Source: Microbacterium sp. TPD7012 (GTDB taxonomy: Bacteria > Actinomycetota > Actinomycetes > Actinomycetales > Microbacteriaceae). Taken from it: a stretch of 47,306 nt of DNA. The notes under the pieces are model-generated. The model was not told the origin of the DNA, searched no databases, and saw only the letters and a list, made by a program, of their open reading frames with translations. The stretch is from NCBI RefSeq assembly GCF_003075395.1, contig NZ_QDFV01000012.1, positions 1 to 47,306 on the forward strand, given 5' to 3'. Shown here piece by piece: positions 33,273 to 41,665 of this stretch (positions within the stretch are counted from its first letter, which is position 1; each line of letters begins with the position of its first letter). Both the position numbers and the translations under genes were made by a program.

Positions 33273-33910
33273 GTTCGCCCGCGGATGCGGCGATCGCAGC
33301 CGCCTATGACGTGCGAGCCGAGGAGTATCTGAGGCTGGGTGGCGCCGTCGATCAGATGGATCCGCGCGATCGTGACGCGATCGCGCGGTGGCGGGACGCG
33401 ACTCCGGGCCGTCTGCTCGACGCCGGTTGCGGGCCGGGGCACTGGACCGCCTTCCTGGGCGACGGCGGCAGCGACCGTCGCGAGGTCTCGGGCCTCGACA
33501 TCTCCGCCGAGTTCATCGCGTCCGCTCGCTCGCGCTTTCCCGACCTCTGCTTCGATCGGGCGTCGTTCCGTGCGCTCCCGTTCTCCGACGGCTCCGTCGG
33601 CGGCATCCTCGCCTGGTACTCGCTGATCCATCTCCCGCCCGCCGACGTGCCGGACGTGCTCGGAGAGTTCGCCCGCGTGCTCGCGCCGGGCGGCAGTCTG
33701 CTCCTCGGTTTCTTCGCCGGAGAGCCGCGCCGGCCCTTCGCGCATGCCGTCACCACGGCGTACTTCTGGTCGGCGGATGCTCTCGACGCCGTGCTGGCGG
33801 ATGCCGGGTTCGAGGTGGCCTTCGCCGAGCAGCGTGAGCGCGAACCCGGAGAGATGAGCGTGCGCCCCCACGGAGCCCTGATCGCCCGCCGGGTACCCTG
33901 GGCAGGATGA
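33269..33910 (+). CDS. Class I SAM-dependent methyltransferase
   Basis: A 213-residue small-molecule-type methyltransferase with motif I LLDAGCGPGHWTAFLG (about residues 49-64) and the post-motifs GLDISAEFI, PFSDGSVGGILAWYSLIHLP and VLAPGGSLLLGFF. The substrate is not evident. It is translationally coupled to rsmI (ATGA). Its stop overlaps an eight-codon reading frame leading into the next gene. Confidence 0.85.
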   Translation: MSSPADAAIAAAYDVRAEEYLRLGGAVDQMDPRDRDAIARWRDATPGRLLDAGCGPGHWTAFLGDGGSDRREVSGLDISAEFIASARSRFPDLCFDRASFRALPFSDGSVGGILAWYSLIHLPPADVPDVLGEFARVLAPGGSLLLGFFAGEPRRPFAHAVTTAYFWSADALDAVLADAGFEVAFAEQREREPGEMSVRPHGALIARRVPWAG

Positions 33911-33929
33911 CGGCGACGGAGGGGCGATC

Positions 33930-35036
33930 GTGACCAAGGCGGCGACGGTGTACGACGTCGCGGACCGTGCGGGCGTCTCGATCGCCACGGTCTCGCGGGT
34001 GCTGCGCTCACCGGATGCGGTGCGGCCGGTCACACGCGAGCGGGTGCTCGATGCCGTGTCTGCGCTGGGATACGTGCCCAGCGGCAGCGCGCGCGGCCTC
34101 GCCGAGCGGCGCACGGGGGTGCTCGGCCTCTACTTCCCGGGGTTCGACGCCGCCGAAGAAGCGCCCGCGCTCGACGTGCTCTCGAGCATCGAGGGGGCGA
34201 CGCCGCCGTTCACGATCGTCCAGGACGAGACGGAGGCCGAGGGCGAGCATCCCTCGATGCTCTTCCTCGACGAGGTGCTCCGCGGCGCCGAGCTGGAGGC
34301 GTGGAAACAGGGGTTCGTGCTGATGGTCGGCGTCGGACGCGACGACCCCGACCGGTCGACCGTGCGGGACATGGCCGGCCGCGTCGACGGCCTCGTGGTG
34401 CTGGCGCGCAGTGTCCCGGATGACGTGCTCGCGCGGCTGGCCCGTCGCATCCCGGTCGTGGTGCTCTCGGGACCGTCCCGCGGCGACAGCTACGATCACG
34501 TGACCGTGAGCAACGCCGAGGCGATGGCGGAACTGACCCGCCAGGTGCTCGCGCAGACCGGCGACACGCCGCCGGTGTTCCTGGCCGGACCCGAGGATTC
34601 CCCGGACGGCGCCGAGCGCTGGGAGGGGTTCTCCCGCGCCATCGCCGAGGCCGGACTCCGCATCGACGATGTGGTCGTGCTGCGCGGCGACTTCACGCGC
34701 GCATCGGGCCGTCGTGCGGCGGAGCGGCTGATCGCGCACGGCCTGCCGACCGCGTTGATGGCGGCCAACGATCAGATGGCGCTCGGCGCGCTGGACGCCT
34801 TCGGCTCGGCCGGCATCGAGGTGCCGGAAGACCTGATCGTGACGGGTTTCGACGGCATCGAGGCGGCAGCGCTGTCGCGCCCGCGCCTGACGACGGTCCG
34901 CCAGCCGATGATCGAGCTCGGGCGAGCGGCGGTGCAGGTGCTCGCCCGACGACTGGTGCGCCCCGATGCGGACCCGGTCGCGGTGCGCCTGCCCCTCGAG
35001 ATCGTCGTGCGGGAGAGCTCGCTGCGCGCGTCCTGA
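33930..35036 (+). CDS. LacI-family regulator of the beta-glucoside locus
   Basis: A 368-residue regulator with an N-terminal HTH (VYDVADRAGVSIATVSRVL at about 7-25), hinge GYVPSGSARGLAERRTG and a sugar-binding C-terminal domain. Compared with usual LacI proteins of about 335-345 residues, it carries an acidic extra segment at about residues 72-108, between VLGLYFPG and LFLDEVLRGAE, where the first effector-domain helix normally follows directly. It starts at a GTG with GGAGG upstream and lies 84 bp before the operon it likely controls, whose promoter bears a LacI-type operator. Confidence 0.9.
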   Translation: MTKAATVYDVADRAGVSIATVSRVLRSPDAVRPVTRERVLDAVSALGYVPSGSARGLAERRTGVLGLYFPGFDAAEEAPALDVLSSIEGATPPFTIVQDETEAEGEHPSMLFLDEVLRGAELEAWKQGFVLMVGVGRDDPDRSTVRDMAGRVDGLVVLARSVPDDVLARLARRIPVVVLSGPSRGDSYDHVTVSNAEAMAELTRQVLAQTGDTPPVFLAGPEDSPDGAERWEGFSRAIAEAGLRIDDVVVLRGDFTRASGRRAAERLIAHGLPTALMAANDQMALGALDAFGSAGIEVPEDLIVTGFDGIEAAALSRPRLTTVRQPMIELGRAAVQVLARRLVRPDADPVAVRLPLEIVVRESSLRAS

Positions 35037-35084
35037 CCACGCATCGCAGGGTCGGACACACGGTCCGCGATCGATGTCAAGGGG

Positions 35085-35114
35085 TTGCCGTCGCAAAATG
35101 TATGCGCTTACAAT
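35085..35114 (+). promoter_or_regulatory. Promoter with LacI operator overlapping the -10 box
   Basis: TTGCCG (35085-35090), 18 bp, TACAAT (35109-35114), then 6 nt to the ATG at 35121. TGTATGCGCTTACA (35099-35112) is a palindrome with one mismatched pair and a GCGC centre, the classic LacI-family operator shape, covering the spacer and most of the -10 box. Repressor binding would exclude RNA polymerase. The layout also fixes the binding-protein start. Confidence 0.75.
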
Positions 35115-35120
35115 CGACCC

Positions 35121-36815
35121 ATGGTGACAAAGTTGTCGAAGACGGACAGAGTGTCGGGCACGCACATGTTCCGACGCTGGCGGAGAGCGGCTGTCGTCGC
35201 GCTCGCCGGCGCAGCGGTCGTGCTGAGCGGATGCAGCATCCAGATCACGTCGCAGCCCGATCCCTCGATCGGTGCGGACACGATGCTGATCAACGCCGAC
35301 AAGGGCAATCCGTTCTTCACCCAGAACTTCAATCCCTACCTCACCAACACGCGCACCGCCTCGCGGTGGATCTACGAGCCGCTGATCCTGATGAACAACC
35401 TCGACGGCTCGCTGAACCCCTGGCTCGCGACCGAGTGGGAGCAACCAGATGCCCGCACCATCGTGATGACGCTCCGCGATGACGTGACCTGGAGCGACGG
35501 CGAGAAGTTCACCGCCGACGACGTCGCCTTCACCTTCCAGATGCTCAAGGACAATCCCTCGCTCGACATCAAGGGGGCCTGGCAGCACCTCGACACCGTC
35601 GAGACCGACGGCGACACCGTCACCCTCCACCTGCAGGGCGACGACGCCCCGGCGCTGACGATCCTCGGCCAGACCATGATCGTCCCGGAGCATCTCTGGG
35701 AGGACGTCAAGGATCCCGGCACGTACCGCAACGAGGACCCGGTGGGCACCGGGCCGTTCGTGCTCGGCAACTACAACGACCAGCAGTACTCGGTGGACAA
35801 GAACCCCGACTACTGGCAGGCCGACAAGATCGACATCGAGCACATCATCCTGCCCGCGACGAACTCGCAGCTCGACACCGTCAGCCGCGGCTACGACTGG
35901 TCGTACTCGTTCATCTCCGACGTCGAGGGCACGTGGGGCGCGGCGAGTCCGGACAACACCTGGTGGTTCCCGCCGGGCGGCGTGATCGCGCTCCTGCCGA
36001 ACCTCGAGGTCGCCCCGTTCGACGACGTGAACGTGCGTCGCGGCATCGCCCTCTCCCTCGATCGTGAGGAGATCGCCGAGACGGCATCCGAGGGCTACAT
36101 GGAACCCGCGGGGCAGACCGGACTCATCCTGCCGAACCAGGAGGAGTACCTCGATCCCGAGATCCCCGACCAGGGGATGCTCACGCAGGACGCGGATGCC
36201 GCGCTCGCAGCCTTCGCCGAGGCGGGGTACACGCTCGAGGGCGATCGCCTGGTCGGCGAGGACGGCGAGCAGCTCGAGTTCGCGATCACCACCGCGAACG
36301 GCTACTCCGACTGGACCAGGGCCGCGCAGACCGTGCAGCGCCAGCTCGCCGAGGTCGGCGTGAAGGTCAGTCTCAAGCTCCCGCAGCCGGCCGGATACCA
36401 GAGCGCGATCAGCAACGGCGACTTCGAGATGGCGATCGGCGGCATGGGCGGCGGAGACGTCTACCAGGCCTACAACAACCTGCTCTCCAGCGAGTTCTAC
36501 GTGCCGTCCGGCGAGGCCACTGCGAACAACTTCGAGCGATTCCGCTCGGAGGAGGCCGACGCGCTGCTCGCGGAGTACCGCGGCACCGTCGACACGGCCC
36601 GACAGGCGGAGATCGTGCACGAGCTGCAGGGCATCGTCTACGACCAGATGCCGGTCATCGGCCTCTACTACGGCGGCATCTGGGGGCTGTTCAGCGACGC
36701 CAAGTTCACCGGCTGGCCCACCGCGGAGGACCCGTACATGATCCCGCAGAACTACGACAACGCGCCGCTGATGATCTTCACGCGGCTCGAGCGAGTCAAG
36801 GAGGAGGGCCAGTGA
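35121..36815 (+). CDS. ABC transporter substrate-binding lipoprotein, family 5 (oligosaccharide?)
   Basis: A 564-residue SBP_bac_5 lipoprotein. After a basic N-terminus the signal peptide ends in AAVVLSGC (Cys at about residue 37). Early MLINADKGNPFFTQNFNPYL and DVTWSDGEKFTADDVAFTFQ are family motifs. Although peptide-type by family, the downstream GH1 glucosidase and LacI regulator indicate an oligosaccharide such as cellobiose, as is known for some family-5 importers of Thermotoga and others. The ATG at 35121 is preferred because it sits 6 nt after a -10 box; an ATG at 35166 would still leave a signal peptide. Confidence 0.9.
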   Translation: MVTKLSKTDRVSGTHMFRRWRRAAVVALAGAAVVLSGCSIQITSQPDPSIGADTMLINADKGNPFFTQNFNPYLTNTRTASRWIYEPLILMNNLDGSLNPWLATEWEQPDARTIVMTLRDDVTWSDGEKFTADDVAFTFQMLKDNPSLDIKGAWQHLDTVETDGDTVTLHLQGDDAPALTILGQTMIVPEHLWEDVKDPGTYRNEDPVGTGPFVLGNYNDQQYSVDKNPDYWQADKIDIEHIILPATNSQLDTVSRGYDWSYSFISDVEGTWGAASPDNTWWFPPGGVIALLPNLEVAPFDDVNVRRGIALSLDREEIAETASEGYMEPAGQTGLILPNQEEYLDPEIPDQGMLTQDADAALAAFAEAGYTLEGDRLVGEDGEQLEFAITTANGYSDWTRAAQTVQRQLAEVGVKVSLKLPQPAGYQSAISNGDFEMAIGGMGGGDVYQAYNNLLSSEFYVPSGEATANNFERFRSEEADALLAEYRGTVDTARQAEIVHELQGIVYDQMPVIGLYYGGIWGLFSDAKFTGWPTAEDPYMIPQNYDNAPLMIFTRLERVKEEGQ

Positions 36816-37792
36816 AGTACGTCTTCCAGAAGCTCGGCCTGTTCGTGCTCACCCTGTGGGCCGCGATCACCCTGAACTTCTTCCTCCCGCGTCTCATGCC
36901 CGGGTCGCCCGCGGACGCGGCGATCGCGAAGCTGTCGCAGAACGGGCCGGTCTCCGACGCCACGCGTGCGGCGATCGAGGCGCAGCTCGGCGTGCCGACC
37001 GGCTCGATGTGGGATCAGTACGTGGCCTATCTCGGCCAGGTGGCGCGTCTCGACTTCGGCGTCTCGTACACGTTCTATCCGCAGTCCGTGTCGAGCATGG
37101 TGTCGACCGCCCTGCCGTACACGATCGGGCTGGTCGGGATCGTCACGATCCTGGCGTTCGTGATCGGCACACTCATCGGTGTCGCCGCGGCCTGGCGCCG
37201 GGGCACCTGGCTCGACAGCCTGCCGACGCTCACCGGATCGTTCCTCAGCACGTTCCCCTACTTCTGGACGGCGCTGCTGCTGCTGTTCTTCTTCGGCTAC
37301 GTGCTGCACTGGTTCCCGACGACGGGCGCATACTCCGCGACGACGACTCCCGGCTTCACCCCCGAGTTCATCGGCGATCTGCTGCTGCACGCGATCCTGC
37401 CGGCTCTCACGATCCTGCTCACATCGCTCGGCGGCTGGATCATCGGCATGCGCAACGCCATGATCAACACGCTCGGCGAGGACTACATCACCTTCGCCGA
37501 GGCGAACGGTCTGCGCGGTCGCACGATCGCTCTGCGCTATGCGGCCCGCAACGCGATCCTCCCCAACCTCACCGGATTCGGGCTCACGCTCGGCGGGGTG
37601 GTCGGCGGGTCGATCCTCGTGGAGCAGGTCTTCGGGTACCCCGGCATCGGATACCTGCTCTTCAACGCCGTGATCGGGCAGGACTACCCGCTCATGCAGG
37701 CGCTCTTCCTGATGATCACCGTGAGCGTGCTCATCGCCAACTTCCTCGTAGACATCCTCTACGGGGTACTCGACCCGAGGACCCGCCGATGA
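36812..37792 (+). CDS. ABC transporter permease, DppB/OppB type
   Basis: A 326-residue permease. The N-terminal KYVFQKLGLFVLTLWAAITL, followed by NFFLPRLMPGSPADAAI, is the OppB-type start. The later EAA-like loop is FAEANGLRGRTIALRYAARN, followed by GSILVEQVFGYPGIGYLLF. It forms half of the channel of the beta-glucoside importer. The GTG start overlaps the binding-protein stop (GTGA) and follows GGAGGAGGG. Confidence 0.9.
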   Translation: MKYVFQKLGLFVLTLWAAITLNFFLPRLMPGSPADAAIAKLSQNGPVSDATRAAIEAQLGVPTGSMWDQYVAYLGQVARLDFGVSYTFYPQSVSSMVSTALPYTIGLVGIVTILAFVIGTLIGVAAAWRRGTWLDSLPTLTGSFLSTFPYFWTALLLLFFFGYVLHWFPTTGAYSATTTPGFTPEFIGDLLLHAILPALTILLTSLGGWIIGMRNAMINTLGEDYITFAEANGLRGRTIALRYAARNAILPNLTGFGLTLGGVVGGSILVEQVFGYPGIGYLLFNAVIGQDYPLMQALFLMITVSVLIANFLVDILYGVLDPRTRR

Positions 37793-38703
37793 CCTCCACG
37801 ATGAACGTCAAGATCCCGGCCGACCGCATCGCCGCTCCGAGCCCCTGGCGGGCCTTCGGACGGATGGTCGGCACCCTCTGGTCCAACGGCAAGGCGCGCC
37901 TGGGGCTCTGCATCCTCGCCGTCTTCGTGCTGGTGGCGATCTTCGCCCCGGTGCTGGCGCCCTACGGGCCGAAGGACAACGACTTCGACCGCAACGCCGA
38001 CGCCTCGGCGGCGCACTGGCTCGGCACGACCGCGGCGGGGGAGGACGTGCTCAGCCAGCTCATCTACGGCTCGCAGGTCAGCATCCTGGTCGGCTTCGCC
38101 GCCGGCGTCCTCTCGACGATCGTCGCCATCCTCATCGGACTGACCTGGGGGTACATGCGCGGCTTCGGCGGTGACGTGGTCGGCTTCATCGTCAACCTCT
38201 TCCTCGTCATCCCCGGCCTGCCGCTGATGATCGTGATCGCCGCGTATCTGCAGAACGGCGGCATCCTGATGATCATCGCCGTGATCGTGGTCACCGGATG
38301 GGCGTGGGGCGCGCGTGTGCTCCGCAGCCAGACGCAGTCCCTCCGCGGAAACGACTTCGTCACCTCGGCGCAGTTCTCCGGCGACAGCAGGGCGCGCATC
38401 ATCTTCCGGGAGATCCTGCCGAACATGACGTCGATCATCGCCGGCACGCTCTTCGGAGCGGCGACGGCCGCGATCCTCGCCGAGGCGGGCCTCGAGTTCC
38501 TCGGTCTCGGCGACTCCAGCATCGTCAGCTGGGGCACCATGCTCTACTGGGCGCAGAACTCCAACTCGCTGCTCACCGGTCAGTGGCTGCTGCTGTTCGC
38601 CCCCGGTCTCTGCATCGCCCTGCTGGCGCTGAGCCTCACACTCATCAACTTCGGCGTGGACGGCATATCCAACCCGCGCCTGCGAGAGGGGAAGGGACGA
38701 TGA
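37789..38703 (+). CDS. ABC transporter permease, DppC/OppC type
   Basis: A 304-residue permease with cytoplasmic N-terminus, a first helix (LGLCILAVFVLVAIFAPVLA), the HWLGTTAAGEDVLSQLIYGS motif and a BPD_transp_1 domain ending GVDGISNPRLREGKGR. It pairs with the preceding permease. Both ends overlap neighbours by 4 bp, so the five-gene operon is translationally coupled up to the ATPase. Confidence 0.9.
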   Translation: MTSTMNVKIPADRIAAPSPWRAFGRMVGTLWSNGKARLGLCILAVFVLVAIFAPVLAPYGPKDNDFDRNADASAAHWLGTTAAGEDVLSQLIYGSQVSILVGFAAGVLSTIVAILIGLTWGYMRGFGGDVVGFIVNLFLVIPGLPLMIVIAAYLQNGGILMIIAVIVVTGWAWGARVLRSQTQSLRGNDFVTSAQFSGDSRARIIFREILPNMTSIIAGTLFGAATAAILAEAGLEFLGLGDSSIVSWGTMLYWAQNSNSLLTGQWLLLFAPGLCIALLALSLTLINFGVDGISNPRLREGKGR

Positions 38704-40427
38704 CCGTCTCCGCACAGACGCCCGCCGAGCAGGACGAGATCCTGCTCGACGTGCAGAACCTGTCGGTCGAGTACGCCTCGCCCGGCACCACGCCGGTCGC
38801 GGCCGTGCACGACGTGTCCTTCTCGCTGCGGCGCGGCGAGTTCGTCGGCCTGGTCGGCGAGTCGGGGTCGGGCAAGTCGACGCTCGGCTTCGCACTGACC
38901 CGCCTGCAGAAGCCGCCCGCCCGCATCAGCGGCGGACGCATCCTGTTCGGAGGCCGCGACATCCGCGAGCTCGACACCGAGGAGCTGCGGCAGCAGCGTC
39001 AGGGCGGCTTCGCCATGGTGCTGCAGTCCGGCATGAACGCGCTCAACCCGGTGCGCTCCGTCGGCGCGCACTTCCAGGACATCTTCGCCGCCCACGGACA
39101 CGTGCCGCGCGAGGACCGCGATGCGCGTGCCAGGGAGCTGATCGGCAAGGTCGGACTCGACGCCGAGGTGCTGAAGCGCTACCCGGGCGAGCTCTCCGGC
39201 GGCATGCGGCAGCGCGCGTCGATCGCGCTTGCGCTGTCGCTCGAACCCCAGCTCATGGTGTTCGACGAGCCGACCACCGCGCTCGACGTGCTCGTGCAGC
39301 ACGCCGTGATGGACACGATCAAGGAGCTGCAGCACGCCGAGCACTTCACCGCGATCCTCATCAGCCACGATCTCGGCATCGTGCTCGAGGCCACCGATCG
39401 CGTGATGGTCATGCACGAGGGGAGGATCGTCGAGGATGCGCCGAGCCGGAAGATCCTCGAGGACCCGAGCGACGAGTACACCCGGATGCTGCTGAGCCAC
39501 TACGCCGATCCGCGTGCGAAGACCATCTCCATCCCGGGCTTCGTCGACCTCGGGACCCGGCGTCGTGAAGGCCGCTCCCGCACCGATGTCACCGAGACCG
39601 TGCCGACCGTGTCGGAGCGCGACTCCCGGCGCGCCGATGCGGCGATCGTCGTGGAGGGCGTGTCGAAGCGCTACCCGGCACCGCGCCGCGGTCAGGAGGC
39701 CGTCACCGCCGTGGACGACGTCTCGTTCCGGCTCGAACCCGGCGAGGCGCTGGCGCTCGTCGGAGCATCCGGATCGGGCAAGTCGACCATCGCGAAGCTG
39801 ATCACCGGCGTCGAGAAGCCGACCTCCGGCTCGGTGCGCTTCGGCGACACGGATGTCGCCTCGCTCAAGCGGCGAGGGCTCCGCGACCTCCGCAAGGACG
39901 TGCAGATGGTGTTCCAGGACCCGTACGCCGCGCTCAACCCGCTGCACACGGTCGAGTACGCCCTGACGCGGCCGGTCATGAACTACACGAAGCTCCGGGG
40001 ACAGGAGGCCAGGGCGCGCGTCCTGGAGCTGCTGGAGACCGTGGGCCTCACGCCGGTGGAGCAGTTCGCGGCGAAGCTGCCGCACCAGCTCTCCGGAGGG
40101 CAGCGTCAGCGTGTCGTGATCGCCCGGGCGCTCGCGAGCGACCCCCAGGTGCTGATCGCCGACGAGCCCGTGTCGATGCTCGACGTCTCCCTCCGTGCCG
40201 GCGTGCTGGCGCTCCTCGAGGATCTGCGAGAGCGGTGGGGCATCAGCATGCTCTACATCACGCACGATCTGCTCAGCGCCCGCCTCGTGACCGAGAACAT
40301 CCTGGTGCTGAACAGCGGTCGTGTCGTCGAACGCGGCGAGACGAGCGAGGTGCTGCAGCACCCGGAGGATCCGTACACGGTCCAGCTGCTGGACGCCGTG
40401 CCCAATCCTGCCCGCGCGGCGCGCTGA
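38700..40427 (+). CDS. ABC transporter ATP-binding protein, fused double ATPase
   Basis: A 575-residue protein with two ABC domains. The first has GESGSGKST, LSGGMRQRASIALALS and LMVFDEPTTALDV. The second has GASGSGKST, LSGGQRQRVVIARALA and LIADEPVSMLDVS. A linker of about 50 charged residues (RRREGRSRTDVTETVP region) separates them. It energises the importer encoded just upstream and is only distantly similar to the fused ATPase of the left-hand operon. Confidence 0.92.
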   Translation: MTVSAQTPAEQDEILLDVQNLSVEYASPGTTPVAAVHDVSFSLRRGEFVGLVGESGSGKSTLGFALTRLQKPPARISGGRILFGGRDIRELDTEELRQQRQGGFAMVLQSGMNALNPVRSVGAHFQDIFAAHGHVPREDRDARARELIGKVGLDAEVLKRYPGELSGGMRQRASIALALSLEPQLMVFDEPTTALDVLVQHAVMDTIKELQHAEHFTAILISHDLGIVLEATDRVMVMHEGRIVEDAPSRKILEDPSDEYTRMLLSHYADPRAKTISIPGFVDLGTRRREGRSRTDVTETVPTVSERDSRRADAAIVVEGVSKRYPAPRRGQEAVTAVDDVSFRLEPGEALALVGASGSGKSTIAKLITGVEKPTSGSVRFGDTDVASLKRRGLRDLRKDVQMVFQDPYAALNPLHTVEYALTRPVMNYTKLRGQEARARVLELLETVGLTPVEQFAAKLPHQLSGGQRQRVVIARALASDPQVLIADEPVSMLDVSLRAGVLALLEDLRERWGISMLYITHDLLSARLVTENILVLNSGRVVERGETSEVLQHPEDPYTVQLLDAVPNPARAAR

Positions 40428-40467
40428 TCCCCGCGCGATCGCGAACGTACGACCGAAAGGAGCACTC

Positions 40468-41637
40468 GTGCTCACATTCCCTGACGGCTTTCTCTGGGGA
40501 GCCGCGACCGCAGCCCATCAGGTGGAGGGGAACAACACGACCAGCAACTGGTGGGCCATGGAGCATGCGCCCGGGTCTCCCATGGTGGAGCCCTCGGGCG
40601 ACGCGGCCGACCACTTCCACCGGTACCCGGAGGACATGCGCCTGCTGGCGGATGCCGGACTGAACTCCTACCGGTTCTCGGTGGAGTGGGCGCGCATCGA
40701 GCCGGAGCGCGGCTTCGTGTCGCGAGCGATGCTCGACCACTACCGCCGCATGATCGACACGGCGCGGGAGAACGGGCTCGACCCCACGGTCACGCTGATG
40801 CACTTCACGGTGCCGCAGTGGTTCCAGAAGGATGGCTTCTGGCGAGCGGATGACGCGGTCGACCTGTTCTCGCGCTACGTCGAGACCGTGCTGCCGATCC
40901 TCGACGGCGTGACCTACGTCTGCACGATCAACGAGCCCAACATCGCCGCGATGCTCGCCGGGGGAGAGGATGCCGCGAACCTCGTGGCGTTCGGGCTCCC
41001 GAACCCCGACCTCGCGGTCGCCGACACCCTGCTCGATGCGCACCACCGGGCATCCGAGATCCTGCACTCCGTCTCGGGCGTACAGGCAGGATGGACCATC
41101 GCGACGCAGGCCTTCCACTCCACGGGTGAGCCGGGTGCCGACGAGATGGTCGCCACCTACGGAGACCCGCGCGACCACTGGTACCTCGACCAGTCGGCCG
41201 GCGACGACTTCGTCGGGGTGCAGGCCTACACGCGCACCTTCATCGGTCCGGAGGGCCCGCGACCGGTCGCCGACGACGTCGAGACCACGCTCACCGGCTG
41301 GGAGTTCTTCCCCGAGGCGCTCGAGCTGGGTGTGCGCAGCGCGTGGGAGCGCAGCGGCGGAGTTCCCGTGCTCGTCACGGAGAACGGCATCGCCACGGCC
41401 GACGACTCCCGGCGCATCGCCTACACGCAGGGGGCGCTGGAGGGCCTGCACCGCGCGATCTCCGACGGCATCGACGTGCGGGCGTACCAGCACTGGAGCG
41501 CCCTCGACAACTACGAGTGGGCGAGCGGGTTCGCGCCGACGTTCGGGCTGATCGGCTTCGATCACGAGACGTTCGCGCGCTCGCCGAAGCCGTCGCTGGC
41601 CTGGCTCGGAGAGGTCGCGCGCCGGAACGGCCTCTGA
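40468..41637 (+). CDS. Family 1 glycoside hydrolase, beta-glucosidase type
   Basis: A 389-residue cytoplasmic GH1 enzyme. The N-terminal signature FPDGFLWGAATAAHQVEG is present, with acid/base Glu156 in TINEPN and nucleophile Glu305 in VTENG. It would hydrolyse imported beta-glucosides or cello-oligosaccharides to monosaccharides. GH1 enzymes are usually 440-480 residues, so this belongs to a shorter subgroup lacking some loops. The GTG start follows GAAAGGAG. It lies 40 bp after the ATPase and is probably the last gene of the LacI-controlled operon. Confidence 0.92.
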   Translation: MLTFPDGFLWGAATAAHQVEGNNTTSNWWAMEHAPGSPMVEPSGDAADHFHRYPEDMRLLADAGLNSYRFSVEWARIEPERGFVSRAMLDHYRRMIDTARENGLDPTVTLMHFTVPQWFQKDGFWRADDAVDLFSRYVETVLPILDGVTYVCTINEPNIAAMLAGGEDAANLVAFGLPNPDLAVADTLLDAHHRASEILHSVSGVQAGWTIATQAFHSTGEPGADEMVATYGDPRDHWYLDQSAGDDFVGVQAYTRTFIGPEGPRPVADDVETTLTGWEFFPEALELGVRSAWERSGGVPVLVTENGIATADDSRRIAYTQGALEGLHRAISDGIDVRAYQHWSALDNYEWASGFAPTFGLIGFDHETFARSPKPSLAWLGEVARRNGL

Positions 41638-41665
41638 CGCTCGCGCCCGGGGTTACGCTCGGGTC

